NCBI GenBank assembly: GCA_047967505.1
Contig: CM106541.1
Length of the DNA stretch: 64,000 nt
From: Dipteris shenzhenensis
Taxonomy: Eukaryota > Polypodiophyta > Polypodiopsida > Gleicheniales
Reading direction: 5' to 3' (one strand)
Below the pieces are notes generated by a model, which worked only from the letters and a program-made list of their open reading frames with translations, was not told the DNA's origin and made no database searches. The position numbers were made by a program, and so were the translations under genes. This document shows, piece by piece, positions 52,485 through 62,345 of the stretch (position 1 is the first letter of the stretch; each line of letters starts with the position of its first letter).

Positions 52485-53164
52485 CTATCTATATACCCAT
52501 GTGAATCAAACCTGCCCTTAGGCTATCACCCATTGTCCTAATGGACTCATTTATGACTAGCTTGCACAAGTGTATGAATGCTAGCTTTGAAATTTCTCTC
52601 ACTATCAGGCTGTTCATCATCGGTTGCAACAAATCCACTTTGACTCAACTTCCCATAATTGATACCCATCTCTCTAGAAAGGTGAATTTCCACAAGCTCT
52701 TTCTCCTACACCTCAGGTTTGGCACTAGCCTCTCCTTGCTCAAGCTAGTTCCCTTCCCCTACTCTTAAGAGTTGCCTACATGCCAATGCTAGAGACCATA
52801 GAAGCATCAATGACATCTTTCTCATGCAACAAGTCCAAGAACACCATATTCAATAATTTTGGATTTTTGCTCTTATTTTGGAGTTATTTTCCTGCCCATC
52901 ACCTCCACATCATATTCACCTAGTACACTTTAAAATGGGTGTTTTTAGAGCACTACATATATTCACCTACACACAACTATGGCCTACAAAACAAAAATAG
53001 AGGTGTTTTCAAGCTCTAGCAAAATGTTAGTGTAGTAATAAGGGAGCTCATCCATGGTAGGCTTGGGTAGCTGGAAAATCTAAGCGAAGATCAACTGGGG
53101 CTTCGCCGTCTTGAAGATGTTATGCTAACATTGGCTGCATTGTTCAACAAAATGGTTTTTTTTA
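52485..53164. other. Spacer, no gene recognised
   Basis: Small ORFs only (for example 52541-52768), without motifs. The right edge is the start of the inverted CACTA segment. Confidence 0.5.
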
Positions 53165-53656
53165 AGTTTTCATACATGTTTGATCTTTTGAAAGAATAAA
53201 AGTATGAGAGCATGTACATCAAGCCTTTGAAGCTCATATATTCATGTCCAAGTTTGAGATGAAAAAATCAATGAAGAGCATATACATCAACGGTTTCATC
53301 TTGAGCCAAGTCTAACGTGCCAAACAAGTCTATCTCTAACTCTATACCGAGTTGATCTCCTATATCATCATCGTACTCTAGCATCGTACTTTCACCTAAA
53401 AGTATTTGATCATCTTCTTCAATAAAGTGTGGTGATTCTTGATGATCATTGTCTTCTTCCTCAATATCGTGATCTCCATCTTCCTCCCGTGCGATGTCAT
53501 TATGCGCATCTTCCTCTTGACTCATATTGTGATCTTCATCTTCTTTGCTAGATTCATCTAGATCATTTGGATCCAGAATTGGTAGTGGCATCTCCATATC
53601 CACATCTGTATCTTCAAAAATTTTCTTACTTCGTGGTGCAACTTGGATCACATACC
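53165..53656 (-). pseudogene. CACTA transposase acidic tail, second copy, inverted
   Basis: The minus strand repeats 37070-37560: 'WYVIQVAPRSKKIFEDTDVD', then 'EEDGDHDIEEEDNDHQESPH', ending '...DLAQDETVDVYALH'. The 135-codon frame 53675-53268 is open and slightly longer than in the first copy. It lies on the opposite strand to the following segment, with which it is contiguous in the first copy. Confidence 0.85.
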
Positions 53657-54412
53657 ACAGAAAGAATAAATGCAAGGACGAGATTCAGAGTAATGTACAG
53701 GCGATCGCAACCATATCCATGGGATCTGGCTCTTCTCCCCACTCACATGTCACTTGATTGGCTACAACTGGCTCTACGTAAAGCTGAATGCGATGGAGAG
53801 ACAATAAACAAGCGCGAGCGAGAGTTATCATCTGGATGTATAATGCATGTAAGTTTCTTACCTCTTGACGTAATTAAGTAATTATTTGTAGCAATATATG
53901 CTATAAAATAGATGCATCTTCATTGTTTTAATTATGCTCTTTTACAGTACAAAAAATACAGAGCATTATGGTCATATGGATGACATTTTTGCGTGGAACG
54001 CATCGTTTCAAAGAGAGTCACGTATGATTGTGGAGTCATGGCTAACTTCACACAAGATAGCTGAGCAAGTGATTCGAATACCAATCTTCTCTCCTCACAG
54101 TTGGATTATTGTGGAACCATATGCGAAATCTAGGAAGTTGATTTCAGACAATTTAGTATTTTCATTCTTGATGTAAAATGGTTTAGAATTATTTACAACG
54201 GTCCCCATGCGACAGTGAGAAAAGATAGTAGCGGTTTCTTTGCAATAGACTCCACCAAACTTTGGATGGATAAAAGTGATACTTTTATTCTTCCCGAGCA
54301 CTGTGAGCACATGCATACTAATGATTTAATTAATCGAAGCTTTCGTTTTTAAAGATCCATTGATACATGCACTTAAGCATAATTTCATATATATAATTGA
54401 TGACATTTGGCA
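53657..54412 (+). pseudogene. CACTA transposase segment, second copy
   Basis: Plus-strand match to 36290-37045, including 'MYRRSQPYPWDLALLPTHMS' (about 53690), 'ALRKAECDGETINKRERELS', and 'ESRMIVESWLTSHKIAEQVI' (about 54020). It has the same non-coding linkers, and breaks occur at the same kind of positions as in the first copy. Shared linkers suggest both derive from one genomic element rather than from mRNA. Confidence 0.85.
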
Positions 54413-54600
54413 CCCAGCCCAATGCAAAGTCGATGAAGATGCCTCTCCAACAAGTCTCTTCCAAGAGCCTTCGTGAAGATGTCTGCAGCATTCTCTATAG
54501 TCGGACAGTACACCAAGTCGACCTCTCCATCCATGATGAGCTCGCGTACAAAATGATATCAAATCTCAATGTGTTTTGTGCGAGCGTGGAACAGTAGTGA
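54413..54600 (-). pseudogene. Copia RNase H C-terminal fragment (third family)
   Basis: The minus strand reads 'LFHARTKHIEI', one stop, then 'YHFVRELIMDGEVDLVYCPT', 'IENAADIFTKALGRDLLERH'. This is the end of a copia RNase H, and its sequence differs from families A and B. Only this tail is present, joined to the CACTA copy. Confidence 0.85.
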
Positions 54601-55490
54601 TACAATAGCGTGAGCTCAAAAAATCTGTGCCACCAATGAAAGGACGGGGTATACTTTTAAATGCGTGCATTCTTCTAAATTTTAAGGGGGAGATTAAAAA
54701 ACATTTTAAGAGGGTGATTGAAAAACATATTACAATGCATTTGTCTTGCAAAAGATATGTTACAATGTGAAAGATTGATCACATACAATTGCATAACTAT
54801 TAAAGACTAAGGACCTTGAGCATCCATCATATGATCACATACAATAGCATAATTATTAAATACCTAGAACCTTGAGCATCCATCATGAAATGGTGAACAA
54901 TCAAGTATTTGTAATATATTTGCTCCTAAGGGATTTTCTCCCAAGGGAACTAGCAAAATTACAACATATGTGCTTCCTTACCAAATTACAAATATACTTA
55001 TTTACTAAAGAATATTTATCTAATGATGTAGAAAATGTTGTTTTTTAAATCTATCAACTTTGCATTTAAATAAAATTGTCTCAAAACTTAGTATATGCCT
55101 TGCCTTGTTTTTGTTTAAATGTTATATTTTGATATCATAAATATTTTGTTTCAAATTATGAAAAAAAAAATTTTCATTTGCATTGATAATTAATCCAAGA
55201 CACTTGTAAAATTTGGTATAAGTCATTTTTTAGATTGAGAAAGATAACATTCTAATCATGCATGTGACTACACCGTCCATATCAAATATGTGATTTCCTA
55301 CCATGCTCGAGCAGTGGAATTGATTGGCCACATGGTCCAGAGTTCTAGTGAAACCATCAACCTCGCGAAATGCGCATTTTTGTACACATGATGTATTGGA
55401 CAAGTGGTCTTGATGTACTTTCCTGCATGCATTTACCCGACCTCTGCCATTCGATACCTTCATGTCTGCACCTTCTTCCCAAAGCTGCCA
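54601..55490. other. A+T-rich spacer
   Basis: Contains a short duplication ('GATCACATACAAT.GCATAA.TATTAAA' at about 54777 and 54830). No gene recognised. Confidence 0.55.
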
Positions 55491-55530
55491 CGTCCTCGTC
55501 TTCTCTCTCCCCTTCATCTTCTACTACAGC

Positions 55531-56170
55531 AAATGGTCTCCAAGCTCTGCTACATAGCGCCGCTCTCCAAGCTCAAGTCACTCTTCCCCTGTTGTGCCTG
55601 CTTTTCCGCCCTTCTGATCAAAGTGCTCTCCTACTTGTCCAAAATTCCATCCCAGACCTTCTGTCTTGCCTTTGGCCTGGCATCTCTTGCAATTCCCATG
55701 GCCGTGCCATCCTCCTCAACAACACCATCACCTTGAACCTCACTACAGCCCTACTCCTCTCGCTTGCTGCTCCTCGGCTATCACAGTCAGTATTGATGCA
55801 TGCACTCCCTTGCTTGTGACACCTTGAGATACATTGTGCTTGTGTTCTTGCCTTCTCTCACCTCTTGTTTGTTCAGCCTCTTGTGGATAAGAACTCTCAT
55901 GGAAGAGTGCCCAACACTCTTTTGAGGCTTTGCACAAATTCTGCCCTTCTCTCGTCTCCGACCTCTTGCGTCTTACTTATCTATTTGCACCCCAATGTCT
56001 AGACACTCGGAGAGATCATTGCCACTTGCTTCTTCAACCTCACGAACGCTTGATACTTGTCTCTCTCTGGAAATCAAATCAATGGCTCACTTCCAAACAA
56101 CATCTCGGCTAGCTCTTTCCAACAGCTGCAGTTTATAGACCTGGTCTCTAAGCTCTGCTACACAGCACCG
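55531..56170 (+). pseudogene. Second LRR receptor fragment (N-terminal cap and repeats)
   Basis: One frame from 55613 reads 'SDQSALLLVQNSIPDLLSCL', then 'WPGISCNSHGRAILLNNTIT' and 'LNLTT'. This is the classic LRRNT cap (D-x-x-A-L-L..., W-x-G-I-x-C) of plant LRR receptors. At about 56057-56145 another frame gives 'LSLSGNQINGSLPNNISASS' and 'FQQLQFIDL', a complete repeat. A ~27-bp segment (GGTCTCCAAGCTCTGCTACA...) occurs at both 55533 and 56143 at the two ends of the fragment. Frameshifts and stops between the pieces mark it as a pseudogene. The cap type resembles the fragment at 16.1 kb but the two are not close copies. Confidence 0.8.
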
Positions 56171-56640
56171 ATCTATAAGGTGAGCTCTCTGTTCTTATTT
56201 GTGCTATCTGGCCGCCTCCTCTGTTCTTTTCAAGCTCTCTTTGGTAAGGCTTCTCTCTTCAAGTTGTTTCTGTGTGCTATGTGACTGCCTCCTCTTCTTT
56301 TCAAGCTCGACTAGTAAGGCTCCCTCTTTTGATTTCAAGCTTCTATCTCCCCTATTCTGCTACTGGAATAGGGTTAGAGAGTAGACATTAAGAGGACTCT
56401 TCATTTCCAATCTTCTTTTCAAATTAGTGCTAAGAACTAGTGTAGCTCGTCGTAATCAGGAGCAAGTTAGGAATGCAAGCAGCAGGGATGATATTATTTT
56501 TTGGCCTTCGGGTCTCTCTCTAGATGCATTTTTTGATCTCTAAGTTCGTGGCAATTTATCCATTCTCTCTACCAAATTCTTTGTTTTCAAATCTCTAATG
56601 TAGGGCATCTTTGGTTTCAAAATCTGTTTCATAGTTGGGT
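56171..56640. other. Pyrimidine-rich spacer
   Basis: CT-rich sequence after the LRR piece, with the first palindrome of the second family at 56348-56374. No gene seen. Confidence 0.5.
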
Positions 56641-57495
56641 TGCTCTTTCATCCCCTATTGGGGTACGAGTCGTCTCGTAGTTTTTTCTGTGTGCATCATT
56701 TTTTCTCTTTGACAAACAGGTGTGTCGTTGAGTTGGCAAGCAAAGAATTGACTTTAGCCGCAACACAGAGACCAGTGCAGGCCGACTGCTTCACCTTTCA
56801 CATGGCTATAATCAACAATAAGCTTCAACAAGAGGAGCAATCTTCCAAATAGCTGCAAACATAAGTAGCGCCAACTACCGGCAGCAGCAATGCCCACACT
56901 TGTTAACTTCCACTAACGAGCTCCAACATTAAGGGCAACTTCATCAACCTTCTACATCTACTACGAGGAGCTCCAACATCAACCCGAGACTCAAGCAAGA
57001 GGCGACTACATAGCTAGCAAACTTGACTTCAACAACTAAGGCATCGACCCTCAAGGCATCTTAAGAGATGCCTTCTCAATGATGTAATCTACATAAATCC
57101 TTCCACTCGGCTTCAACCACAATGATTATCCACATACCATCGCTCCAACTAGTGCTGTATTCAACTAGCATGCCTCAGACCTGTGACTGTAGACCCACCA
57201 GCAACCAAATGGGCATCTACTTCAATGCTTTAGCAAGGCAATACACAAGCATCTCCTATAGCCATCCTAAACCAAAGGACTATGGCCATCTCCCTGACCT
57301 TGACTACTCGCACTTAGCTCCTACAACTTCAAGGTGGAGTCCATAACAATAGGCAACACAACAACATGTTCAACAAGACCTTCAATTTGCAGCTTCATCA
57401 ACACGACCTTTACAACTCTGCATTTTTGCTCTTCAACAGATAGGTGTGTCATTGATCAATCTAGAAAACACGAGAAATTTGATGTTTTGAGCCTC
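56641..57495. other. Spacer, no gene recognised
   Basis: 56870-57060 repeats words like 'CAACTTCATCAAC' and 'GAGCTCCAACATYAA'. The ORFs 56640-56852 and 57122-57346 have no motifs. Confidence 0.45.
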
Positions 57496-57519
57496 TCTCT
57501 CCCCCTATTCCGATAGGGG

Positions 57520-58210
57520 ATTTGCTTTTGGGCCACTTTCCTCCTTCAAAGACGTAGTGCATTTGGCAGTGTGGATACTTCAAGTGGACTAAAGTGTTTT
57601 GTCTTTTGAAGGTCGTATTCGATAATTCCACTATCGACTTGTGTAGGAACTTCTATGTAGATTGGACATCAAATAGTATACAAGCAAAGCACCACAATGT
57701 TGATGAAGTTGGTTGCAAATGTATAATTACCGGATGTAGCAAAAGTCATGCACATAGAGCCATTCCAAAGCTGAGTCCGAGGGCATGATCACAGGGGTTG
57801 AAAAATAATTTCACCGAACCTATCCCCCTATTAAGAATAGGGGGTCATGAGCAACTGTTCACCTTTTAATGTCACTCTCCCCCTATTTCGTCGGCGGAAT
57901 AGGGGATTGCATAGCTTTTGGAATGCACTTGATAGGAATTCCCTAGTTTTTTGAATGCATTTGATAAAATAAAGCATCTTTTTTATGAAAGGAATGCATC
58001 TTTTAATGAAATGAATATAAGAAAATGGAGAATGTTAAGTCCCTTATTGCCATTAGTATCCTTGCATCTCAAGCATCCAAGCATGTAGAAGATCACTTGG
58101 AAGCTATGTCAAAGCTTTAAGTTGATGGATTAGGGGATTGCCATGATATTGCTCCTTGCATCTCAAGCATCAAAGAATATTGAAGATCACTTGGAAGCTT
58201 CAAGTTAATG
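57520..58210. other. Spacer between palindromes, no gene recognised
   Basis: Contains the ORF 57594-57788 (64 codons), with a Cys/His cluster in 'GCKCIITGCSKSHAHRA' but no family resemblance I can name, and palindrome copies at 57824 and 57879. Confidence 0.4.
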
Positions 58211-58880
58211 GCCTCCCTACCATATTTTGCTAGTGGAATAGGGGGAGAGGCAACACTACATCACTTGGGGAGGCTACATCACATCTGGCTAGTGCATCTG
58301 GTAATGTCCAACCGGGCTTCAAGTTGATGGCCTCCCTCCCCTATTCCGCCAGCATAATAGGTGAGAGGCAACACCATTTTAGTGTTCTTGCTTCCTGCAC
58401 GACACATTGTAATGAATGTGCCCTCCCTACTATGCAAACACTATGCATTCTTGATGCCCTCCCCACCCTATTCTGCTAGCGGAGTAGGGGGAAAGGCTTC
58501 ATTAAGATATGGGAGAGACCTTGCATCTCAAACATCCAAGCATGTTGAAGATCACTTGGATGGCCTCCCTACCATTAAATATGGTCTCGAGAGACCTTGT
58601 ATCTCATGGCTGCCCATATGCTTTACTCATGGCTGCCCACTATGCTACATAGCCTCTCCCCCTATTCTGGTAGCGGAATATGGAAGGGAGGCCTTCATGA
58701 AAAAAGAACAATGGCCTATCTGCTTAGCTCATGGATGCCCAAGATCATGGCTGCTTTGCTCATGGATGCCTAGTTCATGCATGCCCAAGCTCACATCTAT
58801 GCTTTAGCTCAGGGTTGCTTAGCTCATGAGTCATGGATGCCTAGCTCATGCATGTCCAAGCTCATTCAAAAGATTGGAGA
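58050..58880. repeat. Degenerate composite repeat (GAAGATCACTTGGA and GCTCATGGATGCC units)
   Basis: 'TTGCATCTCAARCATCCAAG' with 'GAAGATCACTTGGA' recurs at about 58062, 58165 and 58522, each followed by 'GGCCTCCCT' of a palindrome. From 58608 to 58870 the word 'GCTCATGGATGCC' and variants recur about eight times. Confidence 0.7.
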
Positions 58881-59498
58881 GGCTACATTCCACTGTCATT
58901 CTTGGTGTATCAGCCACATGCATATGTGCAAGTATATTCTTTTGTAGACATCTGCAAGTAGATGTAGATTGTTGTAGCTTCTCATTGCTTCAAATGCTCC
59001 AACTGTATACTCTTTACTTTCATAATTCTCTATTTGCTATGTCAATATTTATTCTTGACTTTACTTCAATCACTATTTGCAGGTTGTCATTTGGGGTGGT
59101 ATTGGATATTTGAATTTTTGGGGGGAATGGGACAGAGATCCTAGCTCCTTCGGAATTTCTCCTTTTGTAATTTCAATTTGGGTGGAATAGGGGGATTGTG
59201 CATTAGTTTTTTCTCAAAATATCATTGCTCTTTACTGTTCTTACGCTGCTATGTCAATACATGTTCTTGACTTCCTTAAATCTCTCTTTGCAAATTGATG
59301 GTTGGAATATTGGAAACTGAATTGTTTGTGGTATCATTCCAAGATCCAAGATCACCAAGTATTTCTCTTTTGGTCAATTGCATTCTTTGATTCATTGTTC
59401 ATTCAATGTCTTACTTTTCCTCAAAGTACAATAAAAAATGAATGGTGGCTGAGATCTAATATCCAATTTTCTTTTGTGTATGCTAGAAGTCATGACTA
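58881..59498. other. Upstream region of the unknown gene, A+T-rich
   Basis: No gene. A long T-rich spacer that may include the promoter or 5' UTR of the next gene; no clear TATA box was chosen. Confidence 0.4.
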
Positions 59499-62154
59499 GG
59501 TCAGGAAAGAGAAAATCTCCAATAGTTGGATAGGCTGGTGGTAAGAAGAAAAAGACTGTAAAAAAGAAAGAGCAAGCACCAACAACACCATCCCCCACAT
59601 CTGTTGACACATTGCAAGCCAAATCTCCAAATGTAGAGGAGGTTAAAGAGATGCCAATGGAGAAAGAGTCTGCTAGCTAGAAGGATAGTGGAAAGGCTAA
59701 GGGCGATACGGAAGTTGATGAATTTGTCCTTGAATCAATAGATAGTAATGTTGGAAGTGATTTTCTTGAGTCCATATGCATATTACTTATCAACCCTAAG
59801 GTGAGACAACTTAGGAATGACCTCTCCATTCTCAAGAGAGCATTTGAGATGGAGGGATATGTCCTCACAAAGGGATCCTTTATTATTTCAGTTGGGATTT
59901 CTGACTCTAAAAACCAAAGAGGTGGATGATGAGCTAAGAGCTTCATGGGATAATCATTGGCATGCTCTAAATGGGAAACCATCGAACTGCCTCATGGATG
60001 GAGAGCATTAGGGATGCATTTGTTAATAACAAGGCAAGGCATATCAGGATTCATGCACATATTATAGCTTCAGAGCCTGACAATGAGTTGAGGTTGATTA
60101 CAGCTTTGCAAAGGTTTAACTTGTGAGTATCATCTTTCTTTCTTCCATTAGCTGTTTCAAGAACATATTTCTATTTTCTACTGTATTGCTAAAATAGATT
60201 CCATTTTCCAGATTGAATGAGGAGGCAATTTTCACAACAAATCTTAAATATTAATTGTATCATACAAGTACACTTGTTAGTTGTGATGCACAAGTATTTT
60301 TGGAGGATTTCATGGAAGAAGAGAACAAAAATATTGAGCTTGTATGGCAAAAGGAGATTGGCCAAGGAAGAAGGGTAACTTGGTATCCCCTCACATAGGT
60401 TATTCTTGGTCGCATGGTTTATGTTGTGAGTTCTTATACTTTCTACCTCATGCTTTCATTCCTTTTGCTTCAGCTTCATCACTTCCTCTATATAGTTTAA
60501 ATTTATAGCTTTGGTGCATACTTGCTTTTGTAAGGCAAGTGGAAATATGATTTTGAAGCAGCTTGTAAGAAGTTGCCTCCTGGAATGGATAAAGATGAAA
60601 GAGTTGTTAAGATAGCTGGGATTAAAAGAATAGGTTTTCATAGATTTTGTCAATAATAAATCCTGCACATGGCAAAGATTGGTTTCACAAATTATAGTCC
60701 TTGCCATATGAAGACATAACCGCTAAAATTACACTAGACAAGTTGTATCAAGTGGCCATTGCTTCTTGCAGTAAGGCTAGGCAGCTTTCATTATTATCTT
60801 TGCTTGGGTTTGATTTGAATTTGAAGAACAGTTATTGAATGCCAACAAGTGACCATGCCTTCATTGGGTGGCTTGCAAAAAGGACGTTTTTATGGACCAA
60901 GTTCTTGAAGAGTGTCATAGGTGGTTGTCATAGGTTCAAGCTTCCTTTGTTGCATGTGTTTCTCCTTTGGAGTTGCTAGATCATCCTACACTATTTGAAT
61001 ATTTTGAGGATATTGTGGCAAGATATTATAGTGATTTGTGTGAGCCCTTTGCATCCTTCATGTCTGTGGCTACCATGCCTGCAAAACAGGTTGACCTTGT
61101 GAATGCAAGCAGAAGAGTTGTTTTCAGGTAAGCATTCATCTTTCATTGCTTAATTCTTGAATTTCTATTTCATAGTGTTCTTATGCTTTCAAATTTTTGG
61201 GTTTTGAATAGGTTTATTATTCATTTGCTGGAAATAAAAAAGATACAGAACATTCCATCTATTTGCAAGGCATGGACAATGCTCAAGCCTCCTACATATT
61301 GCATGTACACACATAAAGTCTTTCATGAGGGCATGACTGCAAAAGGAACTATAAGGCTTTTAGAGTGGGAGAGAAAGCATTGTCCATGGTGGTTAAACAT
61401 GAGTAGTGGAAAGTGTGTGGAGGAGGAGGCTTTAATGCTAGAGAGGTATACTTTTCCTGTTGGTTCTTTCTATACAAATTGTTCTTAAGTAGTTTTCTAT
61501 GCTTGGCTTGCTCCATGTGTTTCTTGTTAAGGCATTCAAAAGGTCAATGTAAATCCTCTAGAGAAATGACCGAGGAGGAACGTAAAAAACTAGAGGAGCA
61601 ACAAAAGATATTGGTGGAGAAACAAAAGTAAAATATAGGGAATCCTGATATTGCAAAAGTAGGGAGAAGGAAGAATACAGACTGGGGTGGAGATGGTAAG
61701 TTGAATCATCTTTCTTGGATTTTTTCAATTCCTTTTTTTCAATGATTGTCATTTGATATGCATTGCGGTTGCAAATACTCCAGAATTTGATGACTCTAGG
61801 ATAGTGAGAAAGCCTTTCTCCATTGATTTTATTTGGATTCCACTACCCATGTTGTCACTTTGGAAACATCCCCTCGTACCAAGGAGTTTGGTGAAGGTAT
61901 GGGAGTTTGACTACATCAAATTGGGTAAAGAGATAATGCAATCAGAGCTTGCAGATGGATATCAAGAACTACCCAATTTCTTTGCACTTTTGCACCAACA
62001 AGGGAAGAAACGAAACTCACAACAACGCACATGGAGTGTGGACTATTGCATTGTGGATCTTCCCATAGGGTATGCTCCAGGTGGTGAAGGGGAGGTTCCA
62101 CCTTGGAATGTTGTGAAGAAGATCATATCTCCTCTTCCTTGGCCATTTCTGTAG
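59499..62154 (+). pseudogene. Unknown multi-exon gene, copy 1 (with stops)
   Basis: Start ATG at 59499 ('MTRSGKRKSPIVG'), Lys-rich N-terminus. Inferred exons: 59499-60122, 60212-60425, about 60535-61127, 61212-61445, 61532-61695 and 61784-62154, all bounded by GT...AG. Recognisable stretches are 'DDELRASWDNHWHALNGKPS', 'DAFVNNKARHIRIHAHIIAS', 'GQGRRVTWYPLT', 'KWKYDFEAACKKLPPGMDKD', 'VDLVNASRRVVFR' joined across an intron to 'FIIHLLEIKKIQNIPSICKA', 'WERKHCPWWLNMSSGKCVEE', a charged coil 'EEERKKLEEQQKILVEKQK', and 'RTWSVDYCIVDLPIGYAPGG'. I recognise no known domain. In-frame stops (59538, 59676, 59929) and frame changes make this copy non-functional. The downstream neighbour is a homologue. Confidence 0.6.
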
Positions 62155-62345
62155 TTGTGATGGATGACAATGGATGGGCATTAGTTTCTATTCTCCATCC
62201 ACTCTGGCTGCAGTGTAGTGCTATGCAGTACACTTGAAAATGGAGGTGACTTGCAAGTCAATTACTTTATGTTAAACACTTCATGATGCCTTGTGGTTTT
62301 TAGGGTGGGGTCTAATTCTATCATCATATTAATTTTCTTCATGTA

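Larger units (their letters stand above)
56348..58691. repeat. Dispersed long palindromes, second family (CCCCCTATTCCG arm)
   Basis: The consensus arm is GCCTCYCCCCCTATTCCG, then central CTAG, then the reverse complement of the arm: a palindrome of about 40 bp. Copies: 56348-56374, 57501-57519 (short), 57824-57844 (core CCCCCTATT/AATAGGGGG), 57879-57906, 58211-58251, 58331-58369, 58456-58499 and 58651-58691, with a half copy at 59192. Compensating changes on both arms are not evident, but arm length and centre are maintained. Transcripts would form strong hairpins. Confidence 0.85.

Noticed and set aside
57594-57788. A small zinc-finger gene ('GCKCIITGCSKSHAHRA')
   Set aside because: The Cys/His spacing fits no known finger and the ORF is short within repeat-laden sequence; treated as chance.
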